DNA from: Desulfobulbaceae bacterium
GTDB lineage: Bacteria > Desulfobacterota > Desulfobulbia > Desulfobulbales > Desulfobulbaceae
Direction of reading: 5' to 3'
Assembly (NCBI GenBank): GCA_007121995.1
Contig: SKJK01000084.1
Span: 1 to 8,293 of the forward strand
DNA length: 8,293 bases
The notes under the pieces are model-generated. The model searched no databases. It was given only the letters and a program-made list of their open reading frames with translations, and was not told the origin of the DNA. The position numbers were made by a program, and so were the translations under genes. The first letter of the stretch is position 1; each line of letters begins with the position of its first letter. Shown in pieces: positions 1 through 6,539 of this stretch.

Positions 1-102
1 ACTGGGGTAAGCGTTGTCGAGGCCGGAACGGTACAGGACCTCATAGGCAAAAAGTTGTTTTTTCCGGTTGAAAACGGGCTGTCGGGCAATATAGATATCC
101 AT
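1..102 (-). CDS. EAL/HDOD-domain signalling protein (N-terminal fragment)
   Basis: Only the first 34 residues are present; the gene continues beyond the left edge. The start is the ATG at 102-100. The peptide begins MDIYIARQPVFNRKKQLFAY and continues EVLYRSG, which I recognise as the opening of EAL plus HDOD (modified HD-GYP) proteins of the YuxH/CdgJ type. There the ARQPIF and YELLYR motifs form the first strand and helix of a divergent EAL domain. In such proteins the EAL part is often catalytically degenerate and acts in c-di-GMP-linked control of motility or surface behaviour, but nothing beyond the first strands is visible here. The ribosome binding site is weak (a GGAA about 5 bases before the ATG). 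The gene is divergent from the membrane-protein gene at 736, with a long intergenic region between them. Family call fairly sure; function inferred. Confidence 0.8.
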   Translation of the reverse strand, partial: MDIYIARQPVFNRKKQLFAYEVLYRSGLDNAYPS

Positions 103-193
103 TGTTTCCGGGGTGGCGAGCTGGGCAAAGTCGGATTAAAATCAATGACAACTATATGAGATGACAGACTTTTCTGTGCCCTCCTTGATCGGT

Positions 194-213
194 TCCTCGG
201 ATTAAATCGAGGA
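194..213. repeat. Small perfect inverted repeat (hairpin) upstream of the EAL/HDOD gene
   Basis: TCCTCG at 194-199 and CGAGGA at 208-213 form a perfect 6-bp stem around the 8-base loop GATTAAAT. No T-tract follows on either strand, so it is not a standard terminator. It sits about 90-110 bases before the minus-strand EAL/HDOD start and could lie in that gene's leader or be an operator; both are guesses. A second, smaller hairpin (ACAGA/TCTGT, 164-177) lies between it and the gene. Confidence 0.35.
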
Positions 214-533
214 GAGTACCATGATTCTCATCTAGTCGGCAAAGGTTCCTGTGCTGGCCCTGCTTCATTTTTGGCGCACGGTTGCAGGAGCTTGAGTCGG
301 GTTGTATTTGCAGGAGTTGGATCAAATATGTATTACAAAACAACAGGTTGCAAGTCAAGCCTATTGCATTGCTGTCCAGGGGTCGGCTTACCCCTCTTCA
401 CCATCACCATGCGCGACCAAAGAAGCAGTTTATGTTTGCGAACAGAACTCGTCGATTGTGTCGTGAGCATTGGAAGGTTGTAACCGATTGCGAGGTTTGT
501 AAATGTATGGTTTTTTATGTTCCTGTATTGTAA

Positions 534-646
534 GCGGTCACAGGTGCCCCAGGTTTGTGCAGATCCGCCTGCCTGCTATAGTTTTCCTATGCGGTCAGCC
601 GGGTCCGTGCAAAAATGGGGTGACTGTGCTTGCTTATGAGCGGTCA
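534..646 (+). repeat. Three copies of GCGGTCA flanking a predicted promoter
   Basis: The 7-mer GCGGTCA occurs at 534-540, 591-597 and 640-646, always on the plus strand, with start-to-start distances of 57 and 49 bases. The first and third copies are also preceded by A. The first lies just before the predicted -35 element, the second about at the predicted transcription start and the third in the leader. Direct repeats in this arrangement can be binding sites of a transcription factor, but the exact regulator is unknown and chance is not excluded. Confidence 0.4.
555..582 (+). promoter_or_regulatory. Predicted sigma70-type promoter for the membrane-protein gene
   Basis: TTGTGC (555-560) and TATAGT (577-582) are separated by 16 bases, giving a 4/6 match to TTGACA and a 5/6 match to TATAAT at near-optimal spacing. 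Transcription would start near 589 and leave a leader of roughly 145 bases before the ATG at 736. A weaker alternative, TTGCCA (655-660) with TACCAT (679-684) and an 18-base spacer, lies closer to the gene. Both are predictions from consensus only. Confidence 0.45.
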
Positions 647-721
647 AGTGTTGCTTGCCAACCGAGTGCGGACTTTGGTACCATGTCAATACAATTAACA
701 GGATGGTTGACCCCATTGCCG

Positions 722-728
722 AAAGGAG
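722..728 (+). promoter_or_regulatory. Ribosome binding site that fixes the start at 736
   Basis: AAAGGAG lies 7 bases before the ATG at 736-738. The same frame is open further upstream to an ATG at 655, but that codon has no Shine-Dalgarno sequence and the extra 27 residues are not hydrophobic or family-like, so the start at 736 is preferred. Confidence 0.85.
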
Positions 729-735
729 CGTGCAC

Positions 736-1722
736 ATGAAAGATTTCAGTTTCAAAGATGTTTTGGAATTAATGAGAAAAACAGCCCCGTTTCTCATCTT
801 TCGTTTTCTTATTTATTTCGTTATAACCCTTTGTTTTGTGCTGATCACCGGTGCGGGTGCGGGAGTCGGCTATGGGATCGGGTATATTGCCAACGCCGCG
901 CCGGCAGGTGGAATGTGGGGTGGCCTGGTCGGATTTGGTGTCGCCAGTGTCATCATGTATTTTATCCGAGAATATTTACTCTATATTGTCAAGGCCGGCC
1001 ACGTCGCGGTTCTGGTTTCCTTATTGGAAGGTAAGGAAATTCCTGGCGGCAGGGGACAGGTCGATTATGCCCGTCAGGTTGTTCAGGAACGGTTTGCAAC
1101 CTCGAGTCTGCTTTTCGCGGTGGATCAACTGATCAAAGGAGTCCTGAAAACCTTTAACAAGGCCTTCATGAGCGTTGCGACCATCATACCCATTCCGGGC
1201 TCCAAGGGCCTGATAAGATTTGTCAACACCATGCTGACGTTGTCGCTTACCTATCTCGATGAAGTCATCCTGGCCTATCTCATTAAAACCCGAGCGGAAA
1301 ATCCCTGGGCAGCAAGTCGCACGGCAATCATCCTTTACGCCCAGAATTATACCAAATTTCTTAAGAATGCCGTGTGGCTTGCCATCTTTGTCTGGGTTTT
1401 GACATTTATGATTTTCCTGCTGGTGCTCGGACCGGCGGCCCTGTTGGTCAAGCTGTTTCCGGGAACCGGGGGACCGCTCACCCTGATCGTGGCCTTGGTT
1501 TTTGCCTGGGGCATCAAGCAGGCCGTCATTGAACCGGTGGCGATGATTGCTCTTATGCAGGTTTTTTTCAGAGTTACGGTGGGGCAAACCGCTGATCCGG
1601 AATGGGAAGCGCGGCTTGAAAGCATATCTATGAAGTTCAATGAGTTGAAGCAAAAAGCGCATAAAGCACAAAAAGAGCAATCAGCGCAATCCGGAGTCAG
1701 TCAGGAGGAATCACCGTCGTAA
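736..1722 (+). CDS. Multi-pass inner-membrane protein of unknown function, 328 aa
   Basis: The start ATG has a good ribosome binding site, and the protein is 328 residues. Hydrophobic segments are visible at about 19-39, 58-77, 163-182, 212-240 and 248-278, with glycine-rich turns (GAGAGVGYGIGY at 39-50). Between the second and third segments is an amphipathic stretch with basic residues (about 96-160). The C-terminal 45 residues are charged, Lys/Gln/Glu rich and probably cytoplasmic or coiled (EARLESISMKFNELKQKAHK at 291-310). A conspicuous motif at 189-211, NPWAASRTAIILYAQN followed by YTKFLKN, precedes the fourth segment. It faintly recalls the ...LYAQN... regions of choline-transporter-like (SLC44/CTL) membrane proteins, but I cannot support that assignment. 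No enzyme motif, signal peptide or metal site is seen. The gene stands alone on the plus strand, divergent from the EAL/HDOD gene and convergent with the efflux operon. The coding region is secure, the function unknown. Confidence 0.88.
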   Translation: MKDFSFKDVLELMRKTAPFLIFRFLIYFVITLCFVLITGAGAGVGYGIGYIANAAPAGGMWGGLVGFGVASVIMYFIREYLLYIVKAGHVAVLVSLLEGKEIPGGRGQVDYARQVVQERFATSSLLFAVDQLIKGVLKTFNKAFMSVATIIPIPGSKGLIRFVNTMLTLSLTYLDEVILAYLIKTRAENPWAASRTAIILYAQNYTKFLKNAVWLAIFVWVLTFMIFLLVLGPAALLVKLFPGTGGPLTLIVALVFAWGIKQAVIEPVAMIALMQVFFRVTVGQTADPEWEARLESISMKFNELKQKAHKAQKEQSAQSGVSQEESPS

Positions 1723-1742
1723 CTGATCACGTGGATGTTGTC

Positions 1743-1760
1743 CCGGGTTCATGAATCCGG
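1743..1760. repeat. 18-bp near-perfect palindrome at the convergent gene junction
   Basis: CCGGGTTCA (1743-1751) is followed at once by TGAATCCGG (1752-1760). The halves are reverse complements apart from one position. It overlaps the last codons and stop of the DUF1622 gene and begins 20 bases after the stop of the membrane-protein gene. No T-tract is seen on either side, so a standard terminator is not supported. It could be a weak bidirectional hairpin or chance. Confidence 0.3.
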
Positions 1761-2117
1761 TGGTTTTTGCCAAGGCCACCTGCTGGTCATTTCGAGTTCA
1801 ATGGCAAAACTCAAAAACGTCCGTATCAGCACGATCAAGGCAAGAATCCCGACGGTTTCAAACGTCAGCTCGATGGCGACGGTCTTGATGATGTCCGCGG
1901 CAACCAGAAACTCGAGCCCCAGGAGAATACCCCGCGCGAGTTGAAGGCGGTAGGCCTGGAAGAGATCTTTCTTGTGCCCCCGGGTGATGAGCAGGTAGAC
2001 GTTAGTTACGGTGGCGTTGAGCGAAAAGAGTATGATCGTCCCGATCCCCATTAATTCGAGTAAGGCGATGCTCCATAGTGCCAGCTCGTACACCGCTGCC
2101 ATCATCTGTGTCGTCAT
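1749..2117 (-). CDS. DUF1622 family membrane protein, 122 aa
   Basis: I recognise this as the DUF1622 family by the conserved core from residue 57: RLQLARGILLGLEF, then LVAADIIKTV (71-80), then LIRTFLSFAIELE (97-109) and the terminal RWPW (113-116). Three membrane segments are likely (about 10-35, 62-80 and 88-107). The length is normal for the family, whose molecular function is not established. The start ATG at 2117 overlaps the stop of the upstream RND permease in an ATGA arrangement and has a very strong Shine-Dalgarno sequence (AAAGGAGGAG, 2131-2122) inside the permease gene. That implies translational coupling and roughly matched production. By position it is a candidate accessory or assembly subunit of the pump, though many DUF1622 genes elsewhere may stand apart from efflux genes. 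Family call strong; role inferred from context only. Confidence 0.9.
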   Translation of the reverse strand: MTTQMMAAVYELALWSIALLELMGIGTIILFSLNATVTNVYLLITRGHKKDLFQAYRLQLARGILLGLEFLVAADIIKTVAIELTFETVGILALIVLIRTFLSFAIELEMTSRWPWQKPPDS

Positions 2118-5100
2118 ACCGCTCCTCCTTTGGTTTCGCCGCCCTCTTGCGCTGCTTCCAGTTTAATCCCGTATACCGCATAAAACGTCACCGGCACCAC
2201 CAGCAGGGTGAACAAGGTGGAAGCGAACAGACCGAATATCAGCGCCCAGGCCAGTCCGGAAAAAATCGGGTCCAGGGTGATCGGCCAGGCACCCAGAGCA
2301 GTGGTCAGCGCGGTCATTACAATTGGGCGCAATCGGATGGCGCCACTTTGCAGGATGGCTTCCTTGACTGGCATTTTTTCAGCCAGACTGACCTGGATGA
2401 ACTCGATGAGTACCACAGCATTGCGGATGACGATGCCTCCCAACGCGATCATCCCGATCATGCTGGTAGCGGTGAAAAAGACCAGGCTGTCGAACCCGCC
2501 GATCTCGCGCCCGGTAATGATGTTCAAAAGCCAGAAACCCGGCATGATCCCGATCAGGGTCAGAGGGATGGCCATCATGATCAAGACCGGCATGAGAAAT
2601 GAATTGGTCTGCAAAATCAACAGAATGTAGATTCCCACCAGGGCCGCGGCAAAAGCGATGCCCAGGTCCCGGAAGACCCGCAGGGTAATTTTCCACTCCC
2701 CCTCTCCTGCCCAGGCCACCCGGATGCCTGCCGGCAAAGGATTCTGCTTGAGTCGGCCCTGCATGTCGATGATGGCTTCAGCCGGTGCCCGGCCGGCCAC
2801 ATCGGCGGTAACATAGACCACAGGATCCAGATTTTTGTGAAATATAGGTTGCTCGTTGACTACCCGACGGACCTCGACCAGTTCGGCCAGCGGCACGATC
2901 TGTCCGTCCGGGGTGGTCAGGGGAATCTGGGTCAGGGTGGCACTATTGCTGCGACTTGCCCTGGGCAGAATCACGCGCACATGCAAGGGCTGACGTTCGT
3001 TTTCCTGATGGACCTGTGCCGGCGTCGTTCCCCCGACGGCCATCTGCAGGGCTTGGACAACGGTCTGCGCGGAAATTCCGTGCAAAGCGGCTTTTTCGCG
3101 ATCGATCACGAAATCGATGCGATCGTGGGCTGCTTCGGCCATATCATCGATATCGACCACAAAAGGCTCTGCCTGCATGAGGGCTTTGATGGGCTCGGCC
3201 GCAGCGATCAGCTCATCATAGGTCGTGTCCGGCGAGCCGTAGATTTCGGCCACGATGGAGGCCAGCACAGGAGGTCCGGGGGGCATTTCCACCAATTGAA
3301 TTCCGGCCCCATGGCGCTCGGCGATCGTCATGAGATCCTGGCGCAGGCGCAACAGGATGTCGTGGCTTTGTTCGCTCCGCTGGTTTTTCTCCACCAGATT
3401 GACACGGATGTCGGCCTGATGGGGCGCCTGGCGCAGGTAATAGCGGCGGACCATGGCGTTGAAATCAATGGGAGAATGTGTCCCCGTATAGCTTACATAG
3501 TGGGTGACTTCAGGCACGGTGCGCAGGAACGCTTCGAAATCGCGGACAACGGCATCTGTGGTTTCAAGAGTAGTCCCCGCGGGCATATTGATGACAACCT
3601 GAAACTCGTTTTTATTGTCAAAAGGAAGGATTTTCAGCGGCACCATCCGAAAAAGGGCCAGCAGCATCGACAGGACCAGCAGCACGATGATTGCGACCGC
3701 CAGCAACCGACGGTTGGTGCGGGAGGTCAGAAAAGGGGTCATCACCTTGCGGTAAAAATCGAATATCCACTGGGGAGGCCCTTTGCCACCTTGCGGGGGG
3801 GTCGTATCGGAACCGGCGTAAGGATGGTTGCGCAGCAGCTTGTAGGTCATCCAGGGGACCACGGTCAGTGCCGCAAGAGTGGAAAAGATGACGGTCAGTG
3901 GGACATTGGCGGACATGGGGGCCATGTAGGGGCCCATCATGCCGGTGATAAAAAACAGCGGTACAAACGAAATAATGATCGCGATGGTCGATATGATAAC
4001 CGGCGGCAGGACTTCGTTCACGGCGAACAAGGTAGCCTTGAAGGGGTTACGCTTGCCCATGAAAATGTGCCGCTGGATGTTGTCCACATTGGTGATCGGA
4101 TCATCGACCACCAGTCCGAGCGACAGAATCAAGGCGAACAAGGTGACTCGGTTGATGGTGAAGCCTAGCAAATGGTTGCAGAAAAGGGCCAGGCCGAAGC
4201 TGACTGGAATGGCCACAGCCACCACCAATGCCTCGCGCCAGCCCAGCGCCAGGGAAAGCAGCAACACCACGGAGATAATGGCCAGGAACAACGAAAGCAG
4301 CAATTCGTTTACTTTCTGCTGCGCGGTGTCGCCGTAATTGCGGGTGACCACCACTGTCACACCGTCCGGAATCACCTCCTTTTCAAGTTGATCAATTTCA
4401 GCCAGGATGCTGCGTGAGACATCCACGGCGTTGGTGCCCGGTTTTTTAGCCAGAGCGAGGGTAACAGCCGGATAGGTCAATGGCTGATCCTGAAGGTGTT
4501 CCGCCTGCCTGGCCCGGTGGGAATGGCCCAACCTTGTGTAGTGTGCTGCTTCCGCCGGTCCGTCGGTGATTTGAGCTATCTCGCGTAAAGAGACTGGCCG
4601 CCCGTCGTGGACCCCTACCACCAGTTCCTCAACATCCCGCACCGAGCGCAGAAAGGAATCGGCAACAACGGTAAAATTGCGGTTGAAACGGTCAACATTC
4701 CCGGCGGCAATCGCCGCATCGGCCCCCTGCAGGGCCTGGTTGATCTGCAGCAGAGAGAGGTTGTATCCGGTCAAGGCCTCGGGCAGCAGCTCCACCCGGA
4801 TTTCGCGAGGCCGGCCGCCGACGATTTCGGTGCGCGAGATATCCTCCAGCCTGGACAGCCGCCAGAGCACCTCCTCGCCGATGCGTCTGAGTTCGTGATC
4901 GTTGTATTGATCCGAATATAAAGCAAGGGTGACGATGGGGACGTCGTCGATTTCAACCGGTTTGATCACCCACCCCTGGACAATGGGAGGGGCCTGGTCG
5001 ATGTGCATGGTGATCTGGTTGTGGAGCTTGACCAATGATTCGACCCGGTCTTCGCCCACATGAAACCTGACCGTTACGATCGCCATGCCCCGCCGGGAGA

Positions 5101-5386
5101 TGGAATAGACGTATTCGACCCCGTCGATCTGCCACAACAACTGCTCCAGCGGTGTGGCAACCAGTTTTTCCACTTCCTTGGGGCCGGCCCCCGGCGCCTG
5201 GATGTAGATATCGGCCAAGGGCACAACGATCTGCGGGTCTTCTTCGCGTGGGGTGATGAAAATGGCCGCTGCTCCCAGGACAAGAGCAATGACCAGCACC
5301 AGCACCGCCGGGGTACCGGCCAGAAACGGCCGAACAATGCCGGGAATCAGCCCGGTCGGTTCGCGCACGTTATCGGTCATCGTCAT
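2114..5386 (-). CDS. RND efflux permease (AcrB/HAE1-like), 1090 aa
   Basis: This is the inner-membrane proton-antiport pump of a tripartite exporter. The layout is complete for the superfamily. TM1 is at about 24-44, and a first periplasmic porter loop (about 45-360) starts with TPREEDPQI. TM2-TM6 span about 362-512, TM7 about 559-580, a second periplasmic loop about 581-903, and TM8-TM12 about 904-1070. The TM4 proton-relay aspartates are present as VVDDP (D428, D429). In TM10 the lysine of AcrB (K940) is replaced by arginine in GGIVIRNAVVLIEF (R988). The length is near the 1,040-1,090 typical of HAE1-type pumps, and there are no stops or frameshifts. The substrate is not readable; drugs, detergents or lipids are all possible. 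No metal-site signature of CusA pumps is evident. The start at 5386 has GGGGAG only 4 bases upstream; the ATG at 5380 (10 bases away) is an equally possible start. The gene overlaps the adaptor gene upstream and the DUF1622 gene downstream. Confidence 0.96.
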   Translation of the reverse strand: MTMTDNVREPTGLIPGIVRPFLAGTPAVLVLVIALVLGAAAIFITPREEDPQIVVPLADIYIQAPGAGPKEVEKLVATPLEQLLWQIDGVEYVYSISRRGMAIVTVRFHVGEDRVESLVKLHNQITMHIDQAPPIVQGWVIKPVEIDDVPIVTLALYSDQYNDHELRRIGEEVLWRLSRLEDISRTEIVGGRPREIRVELLPEALTGYNLSLLQINQALQGADAAIAAGNVDRFNRNFTVVADSFLRSVRDVEELVVGVHDGRPVSLREIAQITDGPAEAAHYTRLGHSHRARQAEHLQDQPLTYPAVTLALAKKPGTNAVDVSRSILAEIDQLEKEVIPDGVTVVVTRNYGDTAQQKVNELLLSLFLAIISVVLLLSLALGWREALVVAVAIPVSFGLALFCNHLLGFTINRVTLFALILSLGLVVDDPITNVDNIQRHIFMGKRNPFKATLFAVNEVLPPVIISTIAIIISFVPLFFITGMMGPYMAPMSANVPLTVIFSTLAALTVVPWMTYKLLRNHPYAGSDTTPPQGGKGPPQWIFDFYRKVMTPFLTSRTNRRLLAVAIIVLLVLSMLLALFRMVPLKILPFDNKNEFQVVINMPAGTTLETTDAVVRDFEAFLRTVPEVTHYVSYTGTHSPIDFNAMVRRYYLRQAPHQADIRVNLVEKNQRSEQSHDILLRLRQDLMTIAERHGAGIQLVEMPPGPPVLASIVAEIYGSPDTTYDELIAAAEPIKALMQAEPFVVDIDDMAEAAHDRIDFVIDREKAALHGISAQTVVQALQMAVGGTTPAQVHQENERQPLHVRVILPRASRSNSATLTQIPLTTPDGQIVPLAELVEVRRVVNEQPIFHKNLDPVVYVTADVAGRAPAEAIIDMQGRLKQNPLPAGIRVAWAGEGEWKITLRVFRDLGIAFAAALVGIYILLILQTNSFLMPVLIMMAIPLTLIGIMPGFWLLNIITGREIGGFDSLVFFTATSMIGMIALGGIVIRNAVVLIEFIQVSLAEKMPVKEAILQSGAIRLRPIVMTALTTALGAWPITLDPIFSGLAWALIFGLFASTLFTLLVVPVTFYAVYGIKLEAAQEGGETKGGAV
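2122..2131 (-). promoter_or_regulatory. Strong ribosome binding site for the DUF1622 gene
   Basis: On the minus strand AAAGGAGGAG ends 4 bases before the ATG of the DUF1622 gene. It lies wholly inside the last codons of the RND permease gene. It is the strongest Shine-Dalgarno sequence in the operon and suggests that the small protein is made at least as efficiently as the permease. Confidence 0.8.
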
Positions 5387-6533
5387 TCGGCTCCCCGATC
5401 AGTAACATCTCTCCCCCTTCGAGTCCCGAGAGCACCTCGACCAGATCATCATACATGCCGCCGGTTTTGATATATCGGCGCTGCCAACCTTCCGGTGTCT
5501 GTACCGTTACCAGTTCGAGCTGGCCCACCCGCCGCACAGTCAGGGGGGGGATCACGACTATATCTATTTCCTCGTGTGGGATCATCAGTTTGCCGTACAT
5601 GCCTGGTAACGCACCGTCGATTTCAGGCAAGTCGGCCTTGACCAGGAAAGTGCGTGTCCGGGGATCGATAAAAGGGACGATGCGGTCGATCACGGCGTCG
5701 ACGGTTGTATCGAGCGTGGTCAGCCGTACCGGCCGAATGTCGCCCAACTGCACCTTGCTTATCAGGTTTTCACGGACAGTGGCCTCGATCTGCAAACCCC
5801 GGGTCGTGCGCAGCAGCAACAATGGTTTGCCCGGCATGGCCATGTCGCCGGGATCGACCAGTCGTTCGAGCACCTCGCCGTCGACAGGGGCGGTTAATTC
5901 GGTGTATCCTTTGTAAATTTCAGCTTCCCGAACTATTTCCCGGGCCTGACCGATGTCGGCCGCTGCGGCTGAAAGACCCTCCTGCGCACGCTGTACTGCT
6001 GCTCGAGCCTGCAAAAAGCGCGAACGTACCTGCTCGAGGTCCTGTTCGGTGGCTGCTTCGAGTTCGTGGAACCGTTCGATTCGCCGGTAGGCCTTTTCTG
6101 CCTCTTCAAAAGCAGCTTCCGCCGCATGGAGCTCTTGTCTGGCTTGTTCTCGCCGGGCCGTGGCTGATTGCAGAGATTGGTGTGCCTGAGCCAATTGGGT
6201 CTGCAGGTGGGTGTCATCCAGACGCACCAGCAGATCGCCCTGGGCGAACGTATCCCCCGCCTTGACCGGAACCGCCGTGACCGTTGCCCGTACCTGTGCT
6301 TCGATACTGGCGCGCGTTCGGGGTATGATGGTGCCGACGGCGTCATACCATTCGGTGACCGTGCGAACAACCGCTTCGACGGTTTCGGCTTCGGGGCGGT
6401 GGTCTTGCTCAGGCGGGTGTACACGACCGGGGGGCACTCGGTCACCGGAAAAAAACCAGAGCGTCAGGAGAAGAGCGGCCAGCCCTGCGACGACCAGGAC
6501 CAATGCGAAGAGTATTTTTTGTTTGTCCAGCAT
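5370..6533 (-). CDS. Periplasmic adaptor (membrane-fusion protein) of the RND pump, 387 aa
   Basis: An HlyD/AcrA-type adaptor that bridges the RND permease and the outer-membrane factor. It has an uncleaved-looking N-terminal anchor (hydrophobic 7-28) without a lipobox cysteine. The first half of the lipoyl/barrel-sandwich domain is at about 75-108 (VRATVTAVPVKAGDTFAQGD), then an alpha-helical hairpin rich in Ala, Gln, Glu and Arg at about 109-205. The second lipoyl half is TAPVDGEVLERLVDPGD (214-230), followed by beta-barrel and membrane-proximal domains to the end. The hairpin is of AcrA-like length, fitting a TolC-type partner. The start ATG lies 6 bases after the stop of the outer-membrane-factor gene with no clear Shine-Dalgarno sequence, so it is probably translated by coupling. 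Its last codons overlap the permease start by 17 bases. Typical in length and content; substrate unknown. Confidence 0.94.
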   Translation of the reverse strand: MLDKQKILFALVLVVAGLAALLLTLWFFSGDRVPPGRVHPPEQDHRPEAETVEAVVRTVTEWYDAVGTIIPRTRASIEAQVRATVTAVPVKAGDTFAQGDLLVRLDDTHLQTQLAQAHQSLQSATARREQARQELHAAEAAFEEAEKAYRRIERFHELEAATEQDLEQVRSRFLQARAAVQRAQEGLSAAAADIGQAREIVREAEIYKGYTELTAPVDGEVLERLVDPGDMAMPGKPLLLLRTTRGLQIEATVRENLISKVQLGDIRPVRLTTLDTTVDAVIDRIVPFIDPRTRTFLVKADLPEIDGALPGMYGKLMIPHEEIDIVVIPPLTVRRVGQLELVTVQTPEGWQRRYIKTGGMYDDLVEVLSGLEGGEMLLIGEPNDDDR

Positions 6534-6539
6534 AACGGC

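Larger units (their letters stand above)
103..735. other. Long gene-poor intergenic region between divergent genes
   Basis: These 633 bases separate the divergent EAL/HDOD gene and the membrane-protein gene. Reading frames here are short, overlap one another, match nothing I recognise and mostly lack ribosome binding sites, so I call no gene. The stretch holds a sigma70-like promoter at 555-582, three GCGGTCA 7-mers (534, 591, 640), a small hairpin at 194-213, the 10-mer TCGGATTAAA at 131 and 197, and the 9-mer TTGCAGGAG at 282 and 308. A weak minus-strand -10-like element (TATAGT, positions 156-151) lies about 50 bases before the EAL/HDOD start. The length could hide a small RNA or a decayed gene, but I see no positive sign of either. 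Confidence 0.6.

Noticed and set aside
271..286. Sigma54-like element TTGGCGCACGGTTGCA
   Set aside because: The GG and GC dinucleotides are 9 bases apart rather than the required 10, so it is not a valid -24/-12 promoter.
282..316. Direct repeat TTGCAGGAG at 282-290 and 308-316
   Set aside because: Only two 9-base copies with no third copy, structure or gene context; probably chance.
328..483. A possible 51-residue cysteine-rich small protein with GGAG 11 bases before its ATG
   Set aside because: The spacing is long, the sequence resembles nothing I know, and overlapping frames of similar length exist, so it is not distinguishable from chance.
1021..1680. A 219-codon open frame on the minus strand opposite the membrane-protein gene
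   Set aside because: The composition (many His, Arg, Gln, Gly) is unlike a real protein, there is no family motif, and the plus-strand frame has a proper ribosome binding site and clear membrane segments.
2837..4168. A 443-codon open frame on the plus strand opposite the RND permease
   Set aside because: It is exactly antisense to a well-recognised permease. Its translation is rich in His, Gly, Gln and Arg with no recognisable domain, which is typical of the shadow frame of a GC-rich gene.
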